From: Candidatus Finniella inopinata
Lineage (GTDB): Bacteria; Pseudomonadota; Alphaproteobacteria; Paracaedibacterales; CAITNM01
Direction: 5' to 3'
Length of the DNA: 39,121 nt
Assembly (NCBI GenBank): GCA_945860985.1
Contig: CAMASM010000004.1
Location: 1 to 39,121, forward strand
Shown in pieces: positions 17,436-25,426 of the stretch. The position numbers and the translations under genes were made by a program. The notes under the pieces are model-generated. The model saw only the letters and a list, made by a program, of their open reading frames with translations, had not been told where the DNA came from and searched no databases. Positions within the stretch are counted from its first letter, which is position 1, and each line of letters opens with the position of its first letter.

Positions 17436-18877
17436 TTCATACCTGCCAAAACAATTTCTGCCTGTTGTTTATCGCTAAACGGATATGTTTTATCGCCAAT
17501 TATTTGTCCCATCTCATGGCCTTTACCCGCTATTAAAAGACTATCACCTTTTTCAAGGTGTGCAACACAATACATTATTGCATGTGATCTGTCTGCAATT
17601 TCTTTGAACCCAAAATTACCGATTACTTGCCTTCGAATAGAGGCTGGATCTTCATTGCGCGGGTTATCGTCTGTCACAATTACCTTGTCAGAAAGATCTG
17701 CAGCTATTTTTCCCATAATTGGACGTTTTGTAATATCGCGGTCTCCACCACAACCAAAAACCACCCATACTCTGCCTTCGGTATGGGCTCGCAATGATAT
17801 TAAAGCCCTCTCAAGAGCATCTGGAGTATGCGCATAATCCACGTACACATCAGCACCTGTTGGTGTGCTACCAATAAATTCCATGCGCCCATTAACTGAT
17901 TTTAATAACGGCACCAATGGTAAAATACTATCCAACGATTCTCCCGCACCAATAACCATCGCTATAGCACACAAAACATTTTCAACTTGGAAAGAACCAG
18001 CCAAGTTAAGTGTAATGTCACCAAAAACTTGGTTATGATAGCGTAAATCAAAAATAATTTTTGCTCCATAAATTCTAACATTGGTAGCAAATAGATCAGC
18101 CTTAATATCTACTCCATAGCTAATTATAGGATTAGAAATTACACTAGCCAAACGCTCAAAATATGGAGAATTAGCGTTCAACACAGCAGGATTATTGGAT
18201 GCTAAAACTTCGGTAAAAAGCTTAGTTTTAGCTTCTAAATAGCTTTCCATAGTTAAATGGTAGTCTAGGTGATCTTGGGTTAAGTTGGTAAATCCAGCGA
18301 CAGCAAGCGCACTGCCATGGATACGATACTGTTCTAGCCCATGACTTGATGCTTCAAACGCCACATGGTTAATCTTTGCCGCTGCCAAATTTTGCAATAA
18401 TTTAAAAAATGACAAACTGTCGTACGTTGTAAGCGGCGGCACTTTAGGTAAGTCATCTGGAATGTGTAATGGATCAATTTCTAAACCAACGGTGCCAAAT
18501 GAAGCAGCTTTGTGCCCCAGCAATTGCCAAAATTGTCGCACAAGGCTAACCACAGAACTCTTGCCGTTAGTACCGGTAACTGCAACCAAAATTGATGGCT
18601 GAATCTTAAAATATGCTTTTGCGAGCAAACTTAAGGCTAACCTAGGATTTGCATGTTCAACGCATTTTACTTGATTAGTAAAGCTACTCAAAACCTTAGG
18701 TTGTCCCAAAATTACCGTTGCTCCATTGGCAATTGCCTGAGCTATATTTTCAATTTCCCTTTCACACGGTATGCAAACAAATAAATCACCTGGTTTAACT
18801 AATCTCGAATCAACACAAATTGATAAGACATCTTCTAGTAAAGAATCAAGTGATTTCTCAAATTGCATTTTAATCAT
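17432..18877 (-). CDS. murE: UDP-MurNAc-tripeptide synthetase MurE (meso-DAP adding)
   Basis: Adds meso-diaminopimelate to UDP-MurNAc-L-Ala-D-Glu in peptidoglycan synthesis. ATP-binding motif VTGTNGKSSVV near residue 100, Mur ligase central motif with LTQDHLDYH, and the DNPR motif (DDNPRNEDPASIRRQ), which marks ligases that use meso-DAP rather than lysine. 481 residues (E. coli 495). Two in-frame ATGs at 18877 and 18868 are both possible; the first overlaps the ftsI stop by 8 bases. The gene is followed by DUF4139 and not by murF-mraY-murD as in a full dcw cluster. Confidence 0.96.
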   Translation of the reverse strand: MIKMQFEKSLDSLLEDVLSICVDSRLVKPGDLFVCIPCEREIENIAQAIANGATVILGQPKVLSSFTNQVKCVEHANPRLALSLLAKAYFKIQPSILVAVTGTNGKSSVVSLVRQFWQLLGHKAASFGTVGLEIDPLHIPDDLPKVPPLTTYDSLSFFKLLQNLAAAKINHVAFEASSHGLEQYRIHGSALAVAGFTNLTQDHLDYHLTMESYLEAKTKLFTEVLASNNPAVLNANSPYFERLASVISNPIISYGVDIKADLFATNVRIYGAKIIFDLRYHNQVFGDITLNLAGSFQVENVLCAIAMVIGAGESLDSILPLVPLLKSVNGRMEFIGSTPTGADVYVDYAHTPDALERALISLRAHTEGRVWVVFGCGGDRDITKRPIMGKIAADLSDKVIVTDDNPRNEDPASIRRQVIGNFGFKEIADRSHAIMYCVAHLEKGDSLLIAGKGHEMGQIIGDKTYPFSDKQQAEIVLAGMK

Positions 18878-20573
18878 TAATTTGTGAAAGTTTGGTTAGC
18901 TGCATAGTATCTGCATCTTCCTCTTCCTCGTTGAAATCAGGTTCAACTCCAAGTAAAGGCGCAATACGCTCAATAATTTTACCAGCTGTTGGTTTAGCAT
19001 TCCAACCAGCAGTGGCATAACCATAGGTTCCAGTTGTTGGTTTAGGATTATCTAGCATTAAAATCAGTACATACCTTGGATTATTTGCGGAAAACCCACC
19101 AATAAATGAAGTGGTACGTTTACGGTTAGCATCTGATCCATAACCACCCTTACCAACGATTTGATAAGCCGTACCAGTCTTACCAAACACATGGTAACCT
19201 ACTACATTAGCTGTGGCAGTGCCATGCATAACAACTTTACGCAGAATTTTTCTAATTGTCGTTGAAGTTTTTTTGCTAACACAAGGATTATTTCTAAATG
19301 ATTTAATTCGTTCATTACGATTTTGTGGGCTAACAAATTTTAGAGTTGGTGTTGGGCGGTAACCATCATTAACAACACCAGCGATTGCCACCAAGGTGTG
19401 CAGCGGGGTAACAGAAATACCGTAACCATAGGAAATGGTCATCATTGCAACTTCGCGCCAATCACGTGGAATCATTGGACTACCTAATTCTGAAATTTCA
19501 AGATGAATTGGCTTTAAAACACCAAATATTTCCATATATTGTTTTTGCACCCTTAACCCAAATTTTTGAGAAATCTTAATTGCAGCAATATTTGACGAAT
19601 AAATCAAAGCTTCAGCAAGAGTTAAAGGACGATTCTGCCCCTTAAAATCTGTCACAGGAAAATGTCCAATTTTTACAGGGTTAGTTGCGTCAAAAATTGA
19701 ATTTTCAGTAGCAACTCCTGTTTCCAAAGCAATTGCTGCATTTAAAATTTTAAAGGTAGAACCCTGTTCGTAAACTCCTAATGTGTTGCGGTTAAAACCA
19801 AGCTCCATAGATTTCATAGGTCGATTAAGATCATATTCTGGCAACGAAACCATAGCGATTATTTCACCAGTTTGAACATCCATAACCATAACGTTCCCAG
19901 CTATAGCTTGAAAATTAGCTATCGCCGCAGCTAATTCATCACGCACCACATGCTGAACACGAATATCTAAAGATAATCTAAGTTCAGTTGGTTGCGTATT
20001 AAGAAAAGTATCAAATGCTGCCTCAATACCACTGATGCCAACCCCATCAATATCACAACGGCCAATCACGTGGCACGCCAAACTACCATGTGGATAGACT
20101 CTCTTAGAATCGTTCATCAAATACACACCTGGAATTCCAAGGGAATGTACCGCTTGCTGCATTTTTGGTGAAACGTGTCGTTCAATCCAAATAAAACCAG
20201 ATTCTGATTCTAACTTATTTAAAATCTTCTTATAAGTTAAATGCGGAAAAAGTTCACTTAATTTAAGAGCAGCCTCTTTAGCATTAATGATTACCTTTGG
20301 ATTCGCATAAACTGAAGCAGTCACTAGCTGAGTAGCAAGAATTACCCCATTACGGTCTATAATATTTTGGCGCATTTGGCATTCTTGTTGCTGGCAACCT
20401 GAAGTACAATCAGGTGTCCTCACCACCATAACGTCTATCAAACGCACAGCAATTCCAACGTACGCAACACAAGCTATGACACAAATGCTAAGAGTGCGAT
20501 AACGCGCCTTATGTAAAAGCTGTTGATGTTGGGAAAAACGCCAACAACTAAGTCGATACCATAAATTTTTCAT
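18870..20573 (-). CDS. ftsI: Division transpeptidase FtsI (PBP3)
   Basis: Septal peptidoglycan D,D-transpeptidase. From the chosen start: short cytoplasmic N-terminus, one TM (LSICVIACVAYVGIAVRLIDV), a dimerisation domain, then penicillin-binding motifs SxxK (YEQGSTFKILN), SxN (YSSNIAAIK) and KTG (VFGKTGTAYQIV), all intact. The frame is open to an ATG at 20645, but that would bury 65 bases in ftsL. The ATG at 20573, seven bases after the ftsL stop, gives 567 residues with the usual short N-terminus, so I prefer it. The 3' end overlaps murE by 8 bases. Confidence 0.93.
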   Translation of the reverse strand: MKNLWYRLSCWRFSQHQQLLHKARYRTLSICVIACVAYVGIAVRLIDVMVVRTPDCTSGCQQQECQMRQNIIDRNGVILATQLVTASVYANPKVIINAKEAALKLSELFPHLTYKKILNKLESESGFIWIERHVSPKMQQAVHSLGIPGVYLMNDSKRVYPHGSLACHVIGRCDIDGVGISGIEAAFDTFLNTQPTELRLSLDIRVQHVVRDELAAAIANFQAIAGNVMVMDVQTGEIIAMVSLPEYDLNRPMKSMELGFNRNTLGVYEQGSTFKILNAAIALETGVATENSIFDATNPVKIGHFPVTDFKGQNRPLTLAEALIYSSNIAAIKISQKFGLRVQKQYMEIFGVLKPIHLEISELGSPMIPRDWREVAMMTISYGYGISVTPLHTLVAIAGVVNDGYRPTPTLKFVSPQNRNERIKSFRNNPCVSKKTSTTIRKILRKVVMHGTATANVVGYHVFGKTGTAYQIVGKGGYGSDANRKRTTSFIGGFSANNPRYVLILMLDNPKPTTGTYGYATAGWNAKPTAGKIIERIAPLLGVEPDFNEEEEDADTMQLTKLSQIND

Positions 20574-20580
20574 CCCTGTT

Positions 20581-20970
20581 TTAGGCAACGGCATTCGAAG
20601 CACCCTTGACTGCAGTTCCAGGAACTTCTTGCGGAGATACGGCACTTAAAGCATCCATCAATGCTTCAATCGGATCAACGGCAACTTTTACTTCACTAGT
20701 TTGCTTTGGTAACTCACCAACTGTCACAATTTGAATAGGTTTTAAAGCCACAAACCCAAGGTGAGTCATTGCCAATTTTTGCAAACGCGCCGGATCATTC
20801 AGGTGGGTAAGCTCAGCCTTTAAAACATGAATGCCTTCCTTACTTTCAGTAATGCTTTTAACAATTTCTTTATGATTTTTTTCAAGCGCCATAACCTGAT
20901 ATTTAACCCTAAACAGGCACAACCCTATACCAAAAGCCATTATTGTTAAAAAAAAGCGAGAGCGTCTCAT
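20581..20970 (-). CDS. ftsL: Cell division protein FtsL
   Basis: Small bitopic membrane protein of the divisome that links FtsQ/FtsB to FtsWI. 129 residues: one TM near the N-terminus (FFLTIMAFGIGLCLFRVKY), then a periplasmic coiled coil (about 25-65) and the motif DPARLQKLAMTHLGFVALKP, typical of alphaproteobacterial FtsL. A low-complexity tail follows. Primary sequence of FtsL is poorly conserved, and position between rsmH and ftsI strongly supports the call. Its ATG overlaps the rsmH stop by one base (TAATG). Confidence 0.88.
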   Translation of the reverse strand: MRRSRFFLTIMAFGIGLCLFRVKYQVMALEKNHKEIVKSITESKEGIHVLKAELTHLNDPARLQKLAMTHLGFVALKPIQIVTVGELPKQTSEVKVAVDPIEALMDALSAVSPQEVPGTAVKGASNAVA

Positions 20971-21869
20971 TATTGCTTGATTTCCTTAATGAAAGCCCGC
21001 AATTTTGCAGACCTTGATCGTACATTTAACTTAATTTCTACCAGACTAGGGGTTATGGCCTTTCGGTTAATTTGTTTATAAAAACACTCCTTACCGTGAT
21101 AGCTGAACGCCATACGGCTGTGGTTTTTAACCAAACGATCTTCTAATGAATGAAATGCCACAGTAATTAGCCGACCCCCTACCGGCAAAAGCTGATTACT
21201 AAGTTGTAAAGCACTCTCTATCTCTATTAACTCATTATTCACAAAAATGCGCAAGCCTTGAAATGTAAGGGTTGCAGCGTCAAAACCCTCTTGACTTGGA
21301 ACGATTTTTCGGATCAACAAGGCTAGCTCTTGAGTTGTCGTAAATGGTTTTTGCGTTCGTGCTGAAACAATCGCTTTAGCAATTTGACGAGAACGTGATT
21401 CTTCACCATAAACATACAAAATAGTGGCAATATCTTTTTCACTAAACTTATTAACTACATCTGCCGCAGATTGAACTGCCCCCAACCCCATACGCATATC
21501 CAACGGTCCATCTTGTTTAAATGAAAACCCCCGGTGTGCTTCATCAACCTGAAAACTTGATATACCAAAATCAAAAACTATACCATCCATTGATTCTGGC
21601 TTTATATATTTATCCATTTCACTAAAACATGCATGAAATATTTGAAAACGATCGCCAAATTCTTTCTTAAAAGATTCAGCCCTAACAATCGCATCATGAT
21701 CCCGATCAAAGGCAATAACCTTTGATGCACCTCTACTCAATATTTCTCTGGTATATCCACCACCACCAAAAGTGCCATCCACATAAGTTTTTCCCCTAAC
21801 GTCACCTAACGCTTCTGCCATTTCCTTACATAACACAGGAAAATGAGTGGGTTGACTTGTTTCTGCCAT
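20970..21869 (-). CDS. rsmH: 16S rRNA (cytosine-N4) methyltransferase RsmH (MraW)
   Basis: SAM-dependent methyltransferase that modifies C1402 of 16S rRNA. N-terminal HFPVLCKEMAEAL, SAM-binding YVDGTFGGGGYTREIL near residue 27, FDFGISSFQVDEAHRGFSF, and VAFHSLEDRLVK near the end are all family signatures. 299 residues (E. coli 313). It opens the shortened dcw cluster. mraZ, which usually precedes it, is absent here; instead the gene faces divergent uvrC across about 120 bases. Confidence 0.96.
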   Translation of the reverse strand: MAETSQPTHFPVLCKEMAEALGDVRGKTYVDGTFGGGGYTREILSRGASKVIAFDRDHDAIVRAESFKKEFGDRFQIFHACFSEMDKYIKPESMDGIVFDFGISSFQVDEAHRGFSFKQDGPLDMRMGLGAVQSAADVVNKFSEKDIATILYVYGEESRSRQIAKAIVSARTQKPFTTTQELALLIRKIVPSQEGFDAATLTFQGLRIFVNNELIEIESALQLSNQLLPVGGRLITVAFHSLEDRLVKNHSRMAFSYHGKECFYKQINRKAITPSLVEIKLNVRSRSAKLRAFIKEIKQ

Positions 21870-21990
21870 TAGCTTTTAAGTATAGTTTCTATTGCATGGT
21901 TACGGATTCACGGGTAGCATAAGTAAAAAATTTAGTCAATATTATTATTGATTAAATCAAATTTTTAGTAAATTTTTATCTTAAAATAAT

Positions 21991-23853
21991 ATGGCAATTG
22001 AGCAAGATGAAACATCACCCAATACGTTTCTAACTTCCTTAGGGGTTGGGGTAAGTATTATCAAAGATGTTATTAAAACATTACCCAGTAAACCTGGCGT
22101 TTACAGAATGCTAAGTGCCTCAGCAAAAGTGCTTTATGTAGGAAAAGCCAAAAATCTAAAAAAACGTGTTGTTTCCTACACAAATATTGAAAAACTCCCA
22201 AACCGCTTAAAACGCATGGTTAGCGAAACCTGCACAATGGAAATTGTCACTACTGCAAACGAAGTCGAAGCATTACTGCTTGAAAGCAATTTAATTAAAA
22301 AACTCCAACCACGCTATAACGTGCTACTGAAAGATGACAAATCATTTCCATATATTCTGCTAACCAATCATGATTTTCCACGCATAACAAAACACCGAGG
22401 CCCCAAAACTGAAGATGGATCATATTTCGGGCCATTTGCCAATGTCGCCGCAGTTGAAGAAACCATTCTGACCATGCAAAAGCTTTTCCAAATACGCAAT
22501 TGTTCAAACAGTTTTTTTGATAATCGCCAGCGCCCATGCCTGCAATATCACATCAAACGTTGCACAGCACCATGTGTAGGCAAAATTACCGTTACTGAAT
22601 ATAAAGAATCAACCCAATCAGCCAAAGCTTTTTTACTAGGTAAAAGTGATACGGTGCAACGCCAATTAGCTGCAAAAATGCAAAATGCGTCTGATGCCTT
22701 GGACTTTGAACGCGCTGCCCAATATCGTGACAGCATTCGTTTGCTAACTCAGATTCAAACCCACCAACGCATAAATGTGGCAAGCATTAATCAAGCAGAT
22801 ATTTTTGCCATAGCCCAACTTGCAGGACGCACAGTAGTACAAAGTTTTTTCTTTCGCCACGGACGCAACTATGGCACAGAAACTTTTGAAATGGCCCATA
22901 CTGAAGGAGCCACCCTTGAAGAACTTATGGCGGCATTTTTAAACCAATTTTATGTTGAACACGAACCGCCACCTACAATTTTATGCAACATTATGGCTGA
23001 AAATATTGATGTACTCATCCAAGGCCTACAGCAGCAATACAATATAAAGGTTTCAATTGAATGTCCTAAAAACCCAACTAAACTTGGCTTGGTTGAGCAC
23101 GCTTTAAAAAACGCCAAAGAACACTTAGAACGTAACCATAACAGTGAATTGACCAATCAAAAACAATTTGACCACTTACAAGAATTTTTAAAAATTCAAA
23201 GCATTGATAGTGTTGAAGTTTACGATAACAGCCACCTGCAAGGATCATCGGCCTACGGAGTACTAATTTGCGCCACTCGCAAAGGTTTTGAAAAATCACG
23301 CTATCGCAAATTTGCCATTAAAAATTCAACTACCAACTTCGGTGGTGACGATCTATCTATGATGCGCGAAGTAATTAGGCGAAGGTTAAACCATAAAGAT
23401 GAATGGCCACTACCAGATTTAATGTTAATAGATGGTGGCCAAAATCAAGTAAATACAGTTCTCAAAGTACTTGAAGATCAAGGCATAGGAATACCCGTAA
23501 TTGGCATTGCTAAGGGTGAAAAACGCAACGCTGGTGATGAAACATTTTATTTTTCTGATCAATCAACCCAAAAATTGCCACCCCATAGCCCCTTACTTTA
23601 TTTTTTACAAACCATTCGTGACGAAGCCCACCGCTTTGCCATTGGCACCCACAGGGCCGGACGTAAAAAAAACCTAATAAAATCAAAGCTTGACGAAATC
23701 CCAGGCATTGGTAACAAACGTAAAAAACTTTTATTACAGCATTTCGGATCAGCCGGAAACATCTGTCGTGCCACCATTGAAGATTTAATGACTGTTTCTG
23801 GCATTAATAAAAGCACAGCTGAAAAAATTTATTACTTTTTCCATCAGAGGTAA
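21991..23853 (+). CDS. uvrC: UvrABC nuclease subunit UvrC
   Basis: Makes the dual incisions in nucleotide-excision repair. N-terminal GIY-YIG nuclease (GVYRMLSASAKVLYVGKAKNLKKR, residues about 36-60), UVR motif (LDFERAAQYRD, about 235), the UvrC RNase H-like nuclease domain (SVEVYDNSHLQGSSAYGV, DLMLIDGGQNQV) and C-terminal helix-hairpin-helix repeats (IPGIGNKRKKLLLQHFGS, VSGINKSTAEKIY). At 620 residues it is complete (E. coli 610). It stands alone, divergent from rsmH and convergent with the unknown membrane protein downstream. Confidence 0.96.
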   Translation: MAIEQDETSPNTFLTSLGVGVSIIKDVIKTLPSKPGVYRMLSASAKVLYVGKAKNLKKRVVSYTNIEKLPNRLKRMVSETCTMEIVTTANEVEALLLESNLIKKLQPRYNVLLKDDKSFPYILLTNHDFPRITKHRGPKTEDGSYFGPFANVAAVEETILTMQKLFQIRNCSNSFFDNRQRPCLQYHIKRCTAPCVGKITVTEYKESTQSAKAFLLGKSDTVQRQLAAKMQNASDALDFERAAQYRDSIRLLTQIQTHQRINVASINQADIFAIAQLAGRTVVQSFFFRHGRNYGTETFEMAHTEGATLEELMAAFLNQFYVEHEPPPTILCNIMAENIDVLIQGLQQQYNIKVSIECPKNPTKLGLVEHALKNAKEHLERNHNSELTNQKQFDHLQEFLKIQSIDSVEVYDNSHLQGSSAYGVLICATRKGFEKSRYRKFAIKNSTTNFGGDDLSMMREVIRRRLNHKDEWPLPDLMLIDGGQNQVNTVLKVLEDQGIGIPVIGIAKGEKRNAGDETFYFSDQSTQKLPPHSPLLYFLQTIRDEAHRFAIGTHRAGRKKNLIKSKLDEIPGIGNKRKKLLLQHFGSAGNICRATIEDLMTVSGINKSTAEKIYYFFHQR

Positions 23854-23909
23854 TTCGAAAAATCTAATCAACAACTTTATGTGGAGTACATCAAAATTAA
23901 GCACATTAA

Positions 23910-25283
23910 CTAATAATTATTGTACGGAGTGTCTTCGTTAGCGGCTTGAGAAATAGCGATCTCAGAAGACTCATCATCCACTTGCGATTTACTATCCACA
24001 TGCGTTATAGATGAGCGACTAAATGTTCTTGGTATTTGCGGATTAACAGTAGGGGCTTGAGAAATAATAATCTCAGAACCTTCGTACTCTTGTGGTTTAC
24101 TATCCACATGCGTGATAGATGAGTGACTAAATGTTCTTGGTATGGTAGTTTGCTGCAAATCTACAGCAGGGGCTTGAGAAGGAATAGCCGCCTCTTCTTT
24201 TTCAGTACTATCCTCATCTCCCTTCTCTAACTTTCGAAACATCTCAAGAGCATTTTCTGAGTACAGCGCTTTGTGCAAATTAACATGTATTTTCTCGCTT
24301 TTATTGTACATTTTAAAAGATATAAGCTGAAGCACCCTAGCCCCAAGAGATCCAAGAGAAAGCACTAGAGACGCACTATTATAAGCAGAATTTTCCGAAG
24401 ATCCAGCTAAGTTGTTCTGCCTATAGTAAAAATCTATTCCAGTTGCTACCGTTGCCCCTATAGTTGTAAACACGCTAGCACCTTCTACAAATCCGTTTAT
24501 AATACGCCAAAATCGTACTAAACAGGAGTGATGCCTGATCATACCTTGAAGATATTTCCTATCCTTATCCTCCTCATTTTTTGTTGTAGACGTTTTAGAT
24601 GGATTAATTGATGATGCCCTGTTACAAGAAAACTCATCACCCCAAGGTACCGCAGAAGCGCACTTAATTTTTTTATCCTTTTTAGCTTTTTTTGCTTTTT
24701 TCTTTGCCTCTTTGGCCTTATTAGCGCGCACTTCAGAATTTTCTAAATCTTCTCCTTCCAGTTTTCGAAAGGTTTCTAAGACATTTTCAGACTCTATAGC
24801 TTTTCGTAAGTGAACCTTCATTCCTTCACTTCTGTTATACATTCTAAAAGAAATTAACTGCAACAGGTTTGTTCCAAAAGCAGCAAGAGAAAAAGCAAAA
24901 GATGCACTATTATACGTAGAATTTCCAGATGAATTATCCGAGTCATGCTGCCTATAATAGAAATCCATTCCTGCTGTGGTTGTCGTGCCAATAGTAGCTA
25001 ACACATTGGCTACTCCAGAAAATTTATTGGTAATATGCCAAAAATATGACAAATAAGAATGATACTTGGCCATGCTTTGAAGATATTGCATATCAGATTG
25101 CTCGATCTCTCTTTTTAAATCTACCCCATCAACAGTAACCTTTTGAGTTGCGCTCTGAGTTGCATTAATATGATTATCCATAATATCTAGAGCAGTCTCA
25201 TTGCTGCCATATATTGCTGCACTAATTGCAACAAATACCAAGGCAATAACAACCGATAATTCAATATTTAAATTCAATGACAT
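23910..25283 (-). CDS. Unknown membrane protein with a duplicated two-TM module
   Basis: I do not recognise this 457-residue protein. It has a TM at about 9-27, then two copies of a module of about 111 residues (67-177 and 244-355): polar helix, TM, NSS-rich loop, second TM, then a basic helix ending in FRKLE. Shared stretches include DFYYRQ, NSAS and LLQLISF/VLQLISF-[RK]MYN. A lysine-rich linker (about 189-206, KKKAKKAKKDKK) separates them. The C-terminal 90 residues hold two tandem 37-39-residue repeats (RTFS[HR]SSITHVDSK). The helix-2TM-helix layout resembles SLATT-type two-TM domains, but this is only a layout similarity; no nucleotidyltransferase partner is nearby. A membrane-active or host-interaction role is a guess. 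Confidence 0.75.
   Translation of the reverse strand: MSLNLNIELSVVIALVFVAISAAIYGSNETALDIMDNHINATQSATQKVTVDGVDLKREIEQSDMQYLQSMAKYHSYLSYFWHITNKFSGVANVLATIGTTTTAGMDFYYRQHDSDNSSGNSTYNSASFAFSLAAFGTNLLQLISFRMYNRSEGMKVHLRKAIESENVLETFRKLEGEDLENSEVRANKAKEAKKKAKKAKKDKKIKCASAVPWGDEFSCNRASSINPSKTSTTKNEEDKDRKYLQGMIRHHSCLVRFWRIINGFVEGASVFTTIGATVATGIDFYYRQNNLAGSSENSAYNSASLVLSLGSLGARVLQLISFKMYNKSEKIHVNLHKALYSENALEMFRKLEKGDEDSTEKEEAAIPSQAPAVDLQQTTIPRTFSHSSITHVDSKPQEYEGSEIIISQAPTVNPQIPRTFSRSSITHVDSKSQVDDESSEIAISQAANEDTPYNNY
23944..24171 (-). repeat. Two tandem in-frame repeats in the tail of the unknown membrane protein
   Basis: Direct repeats of 111 and 117 bases (units beginning at 23944 and 24055, with a third partial beginning at 24172), recognisable by gcttgag and by a shared stretch around actatccacatgcg. 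They encode 37 and 39 residues of SQAP...RTFS-SSITHVDSK type. Unit length is a multiple of three, so the frame is kept. The copies are diverged at many sites, so the duplication is not recent. Confidence 0.85.
24219..24554 (-). repeat. Second copy of the two-TM module (residues 244-355)
   Basis: Protein-level duplicate of 24750-25085. About half of the residues are shared by eye, including DFYYRQ, the NSAS block, and SENxLExFRKLE. No gap is needed for most of the alignment, and the offset is constant at about 177 residues. Confidence 0.8.
24750..25085 (-). repeat. First copy of the two-TM module (residues 67-177)
   Basis: Partner of 24219-24554. Order in the copy: polar helix YLQSMAKYHSYLSYFWHI, TM VANVLATIGTTTTAGMDFYY, polar loop, TM FAFSLAAFGTNLLQLISF, basic amphipathic helix. 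Confidence 0.8.
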
Positions 25284-25426
25284 AAAATTTTATCTCTATT
25301 TTACTAAATAAAGTTTAAAGAAGAGATTTTAATATGCAGTTAATTTGTAAAAATTTATGAGTTATCAGTTTTGCTTGATAAAAAGCAAGATAGAAATCCC
25401 GTTTACGAAATTAAAACAAGAAATTA

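Noticed and set aside
21870-21990. TTGACT and TATACT-like boxes between rsmH and uvrC
   Set aside because: No pair has acceptable spacing, and one would leave a leader of only a few bases. The divergent gap must hold promoters, but I cannot place them.
16272-25283. A toxin-antitoxin or CBASS-like island around the DUF4139 and two-TM proteins
   Set aside because: The two genes are about 6.5 kb apart, separated by core genes, and no nucleotide cyclase, sensor or antitoxin partner is nearby.
25371-25388. Hairpin TTGCTT / AAGCAA downstream of tsaC
   Set aside because: Only a 6-bp AT-rich stem with no T-run after it on the minus strand; too weak to call a terminator.
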